Both the position numbers and the translations under genes were made by a program. A DNA stretch of 40,406 bases, taken from Gemmatimonadota bacterium. Lineage in GTDB: Bacteria > Gemmatimonadota > Gemmatimonadetes > Longimicrobiales > Gaopeijiaceae. The stretch covers positions 1 through 40,406 of the forward strand of contig JAHEKN010000013.1 in assembly GCA_024638305.1 (NCBI GenBank), read 5' to 3'. Below the pieces are notes generated by a model, which was not told where the DNA came from, did not search any database, and saw only the letters and a program-made list of their open reading frames with translations. Below, in pieces: positions 33,566-40,406 of this stretch (positions within the stretch are counted from its first letter, which is position 1; every line of letters starts with the position of its first letter).

Positions 33566-33961
33566 TTAGCGCGTACAAGCCACCTCACCCGGCTGGCTCG
33601 GCGTTGCCGTTCCGACCGTGGGGGCGGTCGCCGTGCCGTAGTAGATGGCGCAGCCCTCGGAGCCACCGAGCGCCGTGTGGATGGCCGAGGCGGACCAGCC
33701 CGAAGACGAGGCCGCCGATGCGACCGTTACGCCCGCGCTCTGGACGAAGCCCAGATCCGTAGACGACGTGGTGTAGCTGTACTGGTCGGCGTAGTAGATC
33801 TCTTCCTGGCTCGCCAGGTTCTTGAGATCGGACTTCATCGCCGCAAAATAGGCCTTCTCACGCGTGGCGGAGAACTTCGGAATGGCGATCGCCGCCAGGA
33901 TGCCGATGATCACGACCACGATCAGCAGCTCGATGAGCGTGAAACCCTTGGTGTTCCGCAT
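33566..33961 (-). CDS. pilA: Type IV pilin PilA1, likely major subunit
   Basis: A 131-residue type IVa prepilin with leader MRNTKG cleaved before Phe7, Glu at mature position 5 and the conserved N-terminal helix. EKAYFAAMKSDLKNLASQEE continues the helix, YYADQYSYTTSSTDLGF follows, and Cys104/Cys129 form the likely C-terminal disulfide loop. The globular region is rich in Ser, Thr and Ala (TVASAASSSGWSASAIHTAL and TATAPTVGTATPSQ). The GGAG 8-10 bases before the ATG, a promoter-like pair and a terminator hairpin suggest strong separate expression. The GT-C glycosyltransferase-like genes directly upstream suggest that these Ser/Thr residues may be glycosylated. Confidence 0.94.
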   Translation of the reverse strand: MRNTKGFTLIELLIVVVIIGILAAIAIPKFSATREKAYFAAMKSDLKNLASQEEIYYADQYSYTTSSTDLGFVQSAGVTVASAASSSGWSASAIHTALGGSEGCAIYYGTATAPTVGTATPSQPGEVACTR

Positions 33962-34065
33962 GGTGCGACTCCTCTAAAGCACGTTGTTCGAAAACTGTTG
34001 TCCGAACCGGACGCAGCACCGTTGGGCAAGGATGGAACCAACCGGCCATTCGATGGAGTCAAATT

Positions 34066-34095
34066 GTTATAGTACATGAGGTTATGACGTGTCTC
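34066..34095 (-). promoter_or_regulatory. Predicted sigma-70 promoter of pilA1
   Basis: GAGACA (34095-34090) and TATAAC (34071-34066) are 18 bases apart on the minus strand in the most AT-rich stretch of the area, with a leader near 100 bases. Confidence 0.45.
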
Positions 34096-34128
34096 CCGGA
34101 CCTGTTTCCAGAGGAGACGTAGGCCCAT

Positions 34129-34146
34129 TTTGCAGAATTCTGCAAA
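34129..34146. promoter_or_regulatory. 18-bp perfect palindrome in the pilA1 upstream region
   Basis: TTTGCAGAATTCTGCAAA is a perfect inverted repeat 168-185 bases before the pilA1 ATG, just after the upstream gene's stop. Its half overlaps the TTGCA of a -24/-12-like element read on the minus strand (TGTGCAAGAGATTTGCA, 34157-34141). Candidate operator or activator site. Confidence 0.5.
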
Positions 34147-34157
34147 TCTCTTGCACA

Positions 34158-36065
34158 TCACCGGGAACGACGTTCCTCGTTGGTCAAACCGAGATCACTG
34201 CCGTTTTGGCGGACGCCCGGTCCCGGTGCTCCTCGCACCCGGGCCGAGTCCGATGCCGCCCGGGCGCGCTGGCCGAATCCAGCCGCCAACTCCAGCTCCG
34301 CAAGCGTCCGCCAGGGCCCCCAGTCCCCCTCATCGGAGCCACCCCCGAGGCGGATGGCCTCCCGTTGCCGCTCGAGCGCGTCCAGCGTTCGATTGGACTG
34401 ACGATAGGCCTGGGCGAGGAGCATATGGATGGCCGGGTCCGCCGGATCGGCCTCCAGGGATGCGAGGGCGGGAGCGATGGCCGCGTTGCTCCGTCCCTGC
34501 GCCAACAAGGCCACGGCGAGGAGCCCGGGGGCGGCGTCGTACCCAGGCCTCTTCTCCCACGCCTGGCGGGCGAGCACCTCCGCCTGAGCCGGCCTTCCGG
34601 CCTCGAGCAATCGCTGGGCAACCGTGGTGAGCAGGAGCTGATCGCCGTCCAGGAGGCCAACGGCCCGGCCGTATGCCCGCAGGGCGGCGGGCCGGTCTCC
34701 GCTCATCCAGAGCGCGTCTCCCAGAACCCAATGCGATCGACCGTTCTCGGGCTGCTGCCGGACCACGTCGAGCCACATCGTCTCCGTGTCCTTCCAGACC
34801 GGCACCCGCTCGACGGTCCGCAGGGAGCCGATGAGCACCACGAGCGCCAAGGACGCCGCCACCGCCCGCGCCGCGGTGCGCGCGCCGTAGCCCGCCGGGA
34901 CGGGTCCGAGCACGGCCGCGGCCAGCGCTCCCAGGGTGATGCAGAGACCCACGGACGGGAGATAGAGCGTGCGCTCGGCCAGCAGCACACCGGTCAGGAC
35001 GGCGAGGTTGGCCGTCGTAAAGAGTGTGATCGGGATCCAGAGCAGTCCCAGGGCAGCCGGCCGACGCCATCGGTCCTCCCCTCCCCGCCGCTGGACCGCC
35101 CTTCCGGATCGCCACGCACCCCACGCGGCACCGAGCACCCCGAGGACCAGAGCGACTCCGAGCATGCCCGACACCGTCCAGTCCGTGTTCAAGCGCACGC
35201 GACCAGGGGAATAATCGCCCGCCAGCTCCCAGGGGAAGAGCAGCAAGCGGGCGTACTCGGGCCAGACAGCCGCCACAGTGAAGATCCTCGGGATCTCCTC
35301 CAGGAGCTCCGCGCCGACCGGCGGCAGAGGCGGGCGTATCCCACCGAGCACCATTGCCCTCAGGCCGAGCAGGATCACCGCCACGGCGGCGAGCGCGGCC
35401 CCGAGGGGGAGACCGTCCCGGAGCGCCCGCAGGGGAGTCTTGGCGGATGAGTCGTTCCGCACGGTGTCGAGTAGGAGAAGCGCCAACGGCAGCACGACTC
35501 CGCTCTCCTTGAATAGGACGGTCACGGCGTAGAGCGCGGCCAGCAACCCGATCCGGCCTCCGGTCAGGGCGCCGCGCCAGCGGAGAAAGAGCACGCAGGC
35601 CAGCAGGAAGGCCGCGGCCGAGGCCAGCTCGGCGAACCCGACCACGTTTGCGACGGCTTCGACATGAACCGGGTGCACGGCGAACACGAGGCCGGCCACC
35701 AGCGGACCGGGTGGAGGAAGGAGCCGTGCCGCCAGAAGCACGACGAGGGCCGCCACCAGCGCGTGCAGCAGCACGTTGACGAGGTGGAAGAGGAGCGGCG
35801 ACCCGTCGAAGAGCCACCACTGCAGCGCGTATGCGGCGGTGGTGGCCGGCCTCCAAAGCCCCATGTCGGCCCCGAACTCGATGGGCCAGTAGGGCATCGA
35901 CACCGCTTCCGGGAGGCGAGCCAATGAGTGAACGCGCTCGTTCTCTAGGACGATGTCGCGATCGTCGTTGGCGAACCCGTTGGAGAGGGAGCCCACGTGT
36001 ACCAGGGCCGCCACCGCGAACGCAGCCCAGGGTGCGCCCAGCGCGAGCCGGCGCGGCGCCGTCAT
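34158..36065 (-). CDS. TMTC-like GT-C membrane protein with TPRs (copy 3)
   Basis: A 635-residue polytopic protein, third of three tandem paralogues. It has about 10-11 transmembrane helices and then a soluble C-terminal TPR-like region (from about 455). The first extracytoplasmic loop has the acidic pair Asp34-Asp35 (GFANDDRDIVLEN), as in GT-C transferases. FAVHPVHVEAVANVVGFAEL, RLLLFPWELAGDYSPG and LLAERTLYLPS resemble the TMTC (DUF1736) O-mannosyltransferases of animals. The ATG overlaps the preceding stop by 4 bases, and pilA1 follows 196 bases downstream. The frame open upstream of 36065 lies inside copy 2. The sugar and acceptor are unknown. Confidence 0.78.
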   Translation of the reverse strand: MTAPRRLALGAPWAAFAVAALVHVGSLSNGFANDDRDIVLENERVHSLARLPEAVSMPYWPIEFGADMGLWRPATTAAYALQWWLFDGSPLLFHLVNVLLHALVAALVVLLAARLLPPPGPLVAGLVFAVHPVHVEAVANVVGFAELASAAAFLLACVLFLRWRGALTGGRIGLLAALYAVTVLFKESGVVLPLALLLLDTVRNDSSAKTPLRALRDGLPLGAALAAVAVILLGLRAMVLGGIRPPLPPVGAELLEEIPRIFTVAAVWPEYARLLLFPWELAGDYSPGRVRLNTDWTVSGMLGVALVLGVLGAAWGAWRSGRAVQRRGGEDRWRRPAALGLLWIPITLFTTANLAVLTGVLLAERTLYLPSVGLCITLGALAAAVLGPVPAGYGARTAARAVAASLALVVLIGSLRTVERVPVWKDTETMWLDVVRQQPENGRSHWVLGDALWMSGDRPAALRAYGRAVGLLDGDQLLLTTVAQRLLEAGRPAQAEVLARQAWEKRPGYDAAPGLLAVALLAQGRSNAAIAPALASLEADPADPAIHMLLAQAYRQSNRTLDALERQREAIRLGGGSDEGDWGPWRTLAELELAAGFGQRARAASDSARVRGAPGPGVRQNGSDLGLTNEERRSR

Positions 36066-38011
36066 GGCCCCGAGGGCTCGAGCCCGTCGGGGAGCACCCG
36101 GTCGGCGGTCCTCGCCTTCCCCGTCTGTCCCTCCCCGACTCCGAGCTCGGACACCGAAGTCGCGAGGACGGCCGAAAGGCTGTCCAGGGCTTGCACGGCT
36201 TCTGGCGTCCCTGCTTGGGCCCGGGCCGAGTCGACGGACATCCGGGCAGCGCCCGGATCCCCCGCCTCGCTCTGGAGCTGCGCGAGCCAGAACCACTGCT
36301 GCCAGTGCCCGCGCTCGCCGAGCTCGATGGCGGCGCGCCGTTCCACGATGGCCTCTTCGGTACGTCCCACTCTGGCGAGTGCGTCCGACAGCAGGTGTCG
36401 GGTCACGGTGTCATCCGGGTCGAGGTCGCGAGCCACCATCCCCGACTCGACCGCCTCCTCGTATCGCTCCTGACCGATCAGGGCCACCGTCAGCAGGCCC
36501 GGCCCCGCGTCCCAGCTGGGCTCGTCCTCCCAGAGCATGCGCGCCAGTGTCTCCGCCGACGTCCAGCGCTCGATGCCCAGGAGCTTCTTCGTGATCTCGG
36601 AGATGAGCGAGTAGCCGGCGCCGACCGATCCGATCGCGTAGCGGTAGCTCTTGAGCGCCGAGCTCACCTCGTTCTTCTCCCAGAACGTGTCCCCTACGAT
36701 CCACTGCGCCCGGCCGGCCTCCAGATGGGTGTCGATCAGATTCGTGAACACGGTCTCGGTGTCCATCCAGACCGGATTGCGGGTCACGGTTCGCACCGAC
36801 ATCAGGACCAACACGACCGCCAGCCCCGCCCATGCCAGTCGTGCACGGTGGCGGGCCAGCGCCCAGACCGCCCATCCGGCCGCCAGAGAAAAGCCGATCG
36901 AGGGCGTGTAGAGGGTGCGCTCGCCGAGGAGGGTCCCCGAGAGGAAGAAGAAATTCGACACCGGCGACATGGTGATGACGAACCAGAGAACCCCGGCGCC
37001 GACGGCACGCGCGCTGAGCCCCGCCGGCTTCCAGCGGCGCCAGGAGAGCAGCCCGATCATGAGGAATCCGAGCACGAGGATCGCGCCCAGCGTGTTCACG
37101 TAGTTCCATCCCAGATGGATCGCGATGACCCCTGGCGAATACTCGGGGCTCAGATCGTACGGCACGAACAGCAACCGCACGTAGTGGGTCCAGATCTCGC
37201 CGAGCGTCCAGATCCGGGGGATCTCGAGCAGCAGCTCCGCGCCCAGCGGTGGGAGCGGGTCGGCAATGCTCCCGAGCACCGCGTGCCTGCCCACGAAGAC
37301 CAGCCCCGCGGCGGCGACGAGCGAGGTGTACAGCAGCCAGCGCTCCCGCAGGTATCGGCCGAGGTCCCGGAGACGGAGATCGTCGAGATAGCCGTCCAGA
37401 AGGAACAGCACGCCGGGCAGCGTAATGGTGCTCTCCTTGGTGAGCAGCCCGGCGGCGAACACGGCCCCCATCAGAGCGGAGCGCCCGGGCCCGAACCCGG
37501 AGCCTCGCCATCTCAGGAACATCAGGCAGGCGCCGACCATGGCGAGGGCACCCGCGATCTCCGCGAACCCGACCACGTTGGCCACGACCTCGCTGTGGAG
37601 CGGATGGACCGCGAAGAGCGCGCCACCCGCCAGGGCCGCTCCGACCGGTACGAGTGCCCCCAGGAGCAGGGTCACCATGCCGGTCACGAGTCCGTGCAGC
37701 AGCACGTTCACCGCGTGGAATGGCAGCGGGCTCCCATCGAAGGCGTTCCAGATCAGTGCGTAGGTTCCGCTCGCGACCGGGCGCCAGAGCCCCAGCGCCC
37801 GTCCATCCTCGATGGGCCAGTAGGGTGTGGTTACCGCCTCCCCGAAACGGTCCAGGGACTGGATACGCTCGTTGTCCACGAGGATGTGCAGATCGTCGTA
37901 GGCGAACCCGTTGGGGAGCGCGTTCAGGTAGACGAGCACGCCCAGGATCGCGGTCACCCCCGCGGCAGCCCGGAGACTGGAGAACGGAACTCGCCACCAC
38001 CGGGGCTTCAC
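36062..38011 (-). CDS. TMTC-like GT-C membrane protein with TPRs (copy 2)
   Basis: A 649-residue paralogue of its neighbours. It begins with a GTG that overlaps the upstream stop by 4 bases. The first membrane helix (about 16-31) leads into a loop with Asp39-Asp40 in GFAYDDLHILVDNERI. Further shared segments are PYWPIEDGRALGLWRPV, FAVHPLHSEVVANVVGFAEI, LLTKESTITLPG, RLLFVPYDLSPEYSPGVI and LLGERTLYTPSIG. After the last helix a TPR-like region (from about 435) contains ALKSYRYAIGSVGAG and RHLLSDALARVGRTEEAIVE. The topology puts the acidic loop and TPRs outside the cytoplasm, as expected for a lipid-linked-sugar-using transferase. Confidence 0.78.
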   Translation of the reverse strand: MKPRWWRVPFSSLRAAAGVTAILGVLVYLNALPNGFAYDDLHILVDNERIQSLDRFGEAVTTPYWPIEDGRALGLWRPVASGTYALIWNAFDGSPLPFHAVNVLLHGLVTGMVTLLLGALVPVGAALAGGALFAVHPLHSEVVANVVGFAEIAGALAMVGACLMFLRWRGSGFGPGRSALMGAVFAAGLLTKESTITLPGVLFLLDGYLDDLRLRDLGRYLRERWLLYTSLVAAAGLVFVGRHAVLGSIADPLPPLGAELLLEIPRIWTLGEIWTHYVRLLFVPYDLSPEYSPGVIAIHLGWNYVNTLGAILVLGFLMIGLLSWRRWKPAGLSARAVGAGVLWFVITMSPVSNFFFLSGTLLGERTLYTPSIGFSLAAGWAVWALARHRARLAWAGLAVVLVLMSVRTVTRNPVWMDTETVFTNLIDTHLEAGRAQWIVGDTFWEKNEVSSALKSYRYAIGSVGAGYSLISEITKKLLGIERWTSAETLARMLWEDEPSWDAGPGLLTVALIGQERYEEAVESGMVARDLDPDDTVTRHLLSDALARVGRTEEAIVERRAAIELGERGHWQQWFWLAQLQSEAGDPGAARMSVDSARAQAGTPEAVQALDSLSAVLATSVSELGVGEGQTGKARTADRVLPDGLEPSGP

Positions 38012-39840
38012 TCGTCACCTCCGCTCGCAGCCGGTGGCGCCAATCGACCGACCGCGTTGAGCGTAGGCCGGTGAGCCAGCGCGCGCTCGGCTTCGGTGGA
38101 GGCCAGACGGGCCGCCTCCGCGGCCGCGGGATCACCGCGGAAGTCCTGGATGTCGGCCAGCCGCCGGAGGTCCGACGCGGACACGGGGTCGACTCCGAGC
38201 GCGGCCTGGCGGGCGCGCAGGGCGGCGTCGAAGTCGCCCTTCGCGATGTAGCTCTCGGAGACGAGCGCCCAGAGCTCGCGGTCGCTCCCCACCCGGGCCA
38301 GTCCCGCGAGGGCCAGGCCGTGGCCGTCGCGGTACCGTCCCTGAAGCAGATACTGGCCCGCGAGAAGCCGATACGCCGCCGGCCGGTCCGGCGCGACCGC
38401 GAGGGCGTCGGAGAGGATCCTCTCGGCGTCCTCCCAGGCCGACTGCTCGCCGTGGAAGTGGCCGACCTCCGTGAGGACGGAGTAGTTGGACGGAGCCAGG
38501 CGGGCGGCCGCCTCGTATGCTCGGAGTCCTTGCTCGACGTTGCCCGCGCGCACGTGGCTGGACCCGAGCGTGCGGAGCGCCAACGAGGACTCCGGGTGCT
38601 CGCGGACCAACGTCTGCAGGACCGTGAATGTGCTCATCCAGGTCGGGTTCCGGTCGACGGTGCGTACGAAGAACGCCACCAGCACCGTGGCCGCGGCCAC
38701 CAGGGCACCCTGGCGCACGCGCGGATGGGCGCGAGCGACGGTCAGCGCCGACCAGGCCGCAGCCGCCAGCCAGGATGCCGCGATCGAGGGCAGATAGAGC
38801 GTGCGCTCAGCCAGGAGCACCCCGGTCGGAAACAGCAGGTGCGACACGGGGAGCACCGTGACGAAGAACCAGAGCAGGCCGATGGCGACCGCCGGACTGC
38901 GGCGCCAGGCCAGCGCGGACCCCAGTGCGAAGCCCATGAGGATCAGCACACCCCCGAGCACCTCGGGCGTCAGCGCCCGTGCCGGGAAGAGCACGCCCGG
39001 GGAGTAGTCGACCGACAGGTCGAACGGTGCGAGGAGCAGCCGCAGGAAGTGCGGCCAGAGCGAAAGCGCAGTCAGCACGCGCTCACCCGATGACAGCCCG
39101 CGAAGCTCCGGAGCGGGCAGCTCGCCGAGCACGGCGCCCAGGACGGAGGCGCGCAACACCAGATAGCCGACGAGCGCCGCGGCGAGGACCGCGAACACGG
39201 GCCACTCCCGGGACAGCCAGCGGCGGATCCCCACGCGGTCCCGACGCAGGAGCTCGAGGACCACCAAGATCCCGGGTAGGGTCACCGCGATCTCCTTGGA
39301 GCCGAGCGCGAGGAGGTAGAGCGGACCGATGACCAGGAGTCGGAGCGCCCGCCACTCGGGGCCCCAGTCGCGACCCGCCAGATACAGCAGCACGGCGAGC
39401 AAGGTGAAGAGCGCAGCCAGCAGCTCACCTCGACCGACCACGTTGGCCACCGCCTCCGTGTGGAGCGGGTGTACGGCGAACACGAGTCCGCCGAGCAGCG
39501 CGGGACCGACGGCGACGAACCGGAGCAGGACCAGCACCACCAGCGCCGAGATGAGGGCGTGCAGACCGATGTTCACCACGTGGAACCCGCTGGGGTTTCC
39601 GCCTGAGAGCGGCCACTCCATGGCGAAGGTCGCCACGGTCACCGGTCGGTAGAGACCGGATCCGGGGGCGTGCCGAGGCCAATAGGGCTCGGCGAACGCC
39701 CGCAGGGGACTTCCCCCCTGCACGATGGGATTCTGGACCACGATCGTGGCGTCGTCGTAAGCGAACCCGTTGCCGGCGGAGTTTGCGTAGGCCGCCACCG
39801 CCACGAGGGCCGCCCAGAGACAGGCCTTGCGGGTCGTCAT
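38008..39840 (-). CDS. TMTC-like GT-C membrane protein with TPRs (copy 1)
   Basis: A 610-residue paralogue, the first after the GT2 gene (23-base gap). Asp29-Asp30 lie in NGFAYDDATIVVQNPIV, close in form to the eukaryotic TMTC loop. FAVHPLHTEAVANVVGRGEL is the most TMTC-like version of this motif among the three copies. RLLLAPFDLSVDYSPGVLF matches the DUF1736 region, and LLAERTLYLPSIA the following helix. The C-terminal part (from about 410) has clearer TPRs than the other copies: ALRTLGSSHVRAGNVEQGLR, AAYRLLAGQYLLQGRYRDG and AALRARQAALGVDP. Its stop overlaps the GTG of copy 2. Confidence 0.82.
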   Translation of the reverse strand: MTTRKACLWAALVAVAAYANSAGNGFAYDDATIVVQNPIVQGGSPLRAFAEPYWPRHAPGSGLYRPVTVATFAMEWPLSGGNPSGFHVVNIGLHALISALVVLVLLRFVAVGPALLGGLVFAVHPLHTEAVANVVGRGELLAALFTLLAVLLYLAGRDWGPEWRALRLLVIGPLYLLALGSKEIAVTLPGILVVLELLRRDRVGIRRWLSREWPVFAVLAAALVGYLVLRASVLGAVLGELPAPELRGLSSGERVLTALSLWPHFLRLLLAPFDLSVDYSPGVLFPARALTPEVLGGVLILMGFALGSALAWRRSPAVAIGLLWFFVTVLPVSHLLFPTGVLLAERTLYLPSIAASWLAAAAWSALTVARAHPRVRQGALVAAATVLVAFFVRTVDRNPTWMSTFTVLQTLVREHPESSLALRTLGSSHVRAGNVEQGLRAYEAAARLAPSNYSVLTEVGHFHGEQSAWEDAERILSDALAVAPDRPAAYRLLAGQYLLQGRYRDGHGLALAGLARVGSDRELWALVSESYIAKGDFDAALRARQAALGVDPVSASDLRRLADIQDFRGDPAAAEAARLASTEAERALAHRPTLNAVGRLAPPAASGGDE

Positions 39841-39863
39841 GGTCCGGATGCTCCAGCCCCTCG

Positions 39864-40406
39864 CTAGCGGCGCTCGCGCGCCGCCACCGGGGCCCGTCCG
39901 CCATCCTGAGCGGCGGCATCGTCTCCGGCCACTCCGTCCGCGTTCGCGCCGCCCGCCGGAGTGTCGTCCTCACCGACGTCCGCCTCCGCTGGTGGTCCGA
40001 CCTGGCGGTCGTCCGGTGCCCCCAGGGCAATCTCACGAGGCGTCGGAACCCAGGGCTTGGCCTTCGCCGAGAAGAAGTTGCTCCGCAGGATGTACCAGAG
40101 CGCGGCCACCCCGTCCTTCCAGTTGATCTTCTTGCCCTCGGCGTAGGAGCGGCCGTGGTAGGAGATGGGCATCTCGTAGATGCGGGCCCGAGCCTGGGCC
40201 AGGCGGGCCGTCACTTCCGGCTCGAACCCGAAGCGGTCCGCTTCGAGTGGGAGCCCCTTGAGCAGATCGGCCCGAACCATCTTGTAGCAGGTTTCCATGT
40301 CGGTGAGGTTCAGGTCCGTGCACATGTTGGAGAGCAGCGTGAGGACCTTGTTGCCGACCATGTGCCAGAAGAACAGCACCCGGTGGGGGCCGCCCAGGAA
40401 TCGGGA
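39864..40406 (-). CDS. GT2 polyprenyl-phosphate sugar synthase-like protein (5' end outside window)
   Basis: The last 180 residues of a family 2 glycosyltransferase. The fragment opens [10 protein letters not shown], and [25 protein letters not shown] and [20 protein letters not shown] are signatures of DPM1-like dolichyl/undecaprenyl-phosphate mannose or glucose synthases. The nucleotide-binding half with the DxD is outside the window. A C-terminal Asp/Gly/Pro/Ala-rich tail of about 60 residues is an unusual addition. It should make the lipid-linked monosaccharide that GT-C enzymes use, which fits the three GT-C-like genes that follow. The donor sugar cannot be told from this part. Confidence 0.87.
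   Translation of the reverse strand, partial: SRFLGGPHRVLFFWHMVGNKVLTLLSNMCTDLNLTDMETCYKMVRADLLKGLPLEADRFGFEPEVTARLAQARARIYEMPISYHGRSYAEGKKINWKDGVAALWYILRSNFFSAKAKPWVPTPREIALGAPDDRQVGPPAEADVGEDDTPAGGANADGVAGDDAAAQDGGRAPVAARERR

Noticed and set aside
35831..38074. Plus-strand open frame of 747 codons
   Set aside because: It is antisense to two clear membrane-protein genes, and its composition is that of a shadow frame.
1..40406. CRISPR arrays, tRNA or rRNA genes, insertion sequences
   Set aside because: No regularly spaced repeats, cloverleaf-like genes, rRNA sequence or transposase were seen on reading through.

Overview
The window is a GC-rich, densely coded piece of a bacterial chromosome with no tRNA, rRNA, insertion sequence or CRISPR array that I can see. 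Gram-negative type IV pilus genes (secretin PilQ, PilMNOP), Ser/Ala/Gly-rich lipoproteins, a Firmicutes-like order of housekeeping genes and high GC fit a member of the Gemmatimonadota or a nearby diderm phylum best. That placement is inferred from style and gene content, not from a search.

Layout. (1) 1-4002, plus strand: the 3' end of clpX, then lon, engB and a small probable lipoprotein, a proteostasis/ribosome-assembly block. (2) 16833 down to 3988, minus strand: aroC-aroK, topA-trmFO-xerC-hslV-hslU, argF-gcvT and a sigma-54 activator with a degenerate receiver. Many of these genes overlap by 4-8 bases. The order topA-trmFO-xerC-hslV-hslU is the one known from Bacillus. (3) 17034-19583: a plus-strand fatty acid hydroxylase/sterol desaturase-family membrane enzyme and a convergent minus-strand ankyrin-repeat protein. 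(4) 40406 down to 19681, minus strand: a type IV pilus superlocus. In transcription order it holds a polyprenyl-phosphate sugar synthase-like GT2 (cut by the window edge), three tandem TMTC-like GT-C membrane proteins with C-terminal TPR regions, pilA1, a hairpin, pilA2, pilS-like kinase, pilR-like activator, four minor-pilin genes (fimT/GspH-, pilV-, pilW- and pilX-like), a structured 406-base non-coding gap with a promoter, pilM-N-O-P-Q, a 913-residue lipoprotein and a strong UUCG-loop hairpin terminator.

How it may work together. PilM/N/O/P form the inner-membrane alignment platform for the PilQ secretin. PilA1 and PilA2 are the likely pilus subunits, with the minor pilins priming assembly and PilS/PilR likely controlling pilin expression through sigma-54. 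The most interesting proposal is that the GT2 (making a lipid-linked sugar) and the three TMTC-like GT-C proteins (transferring it to Ser/Thr outside the membrane) form an O-glycosylation system for the pilins or other exported proteins. The large lipoprotein at the end of the pilMNOPQ operon is a second candidate for an undescribed pilus-associated part. The motors and core assembly genes pilB, pilT, pilC and pilD are not in the window.
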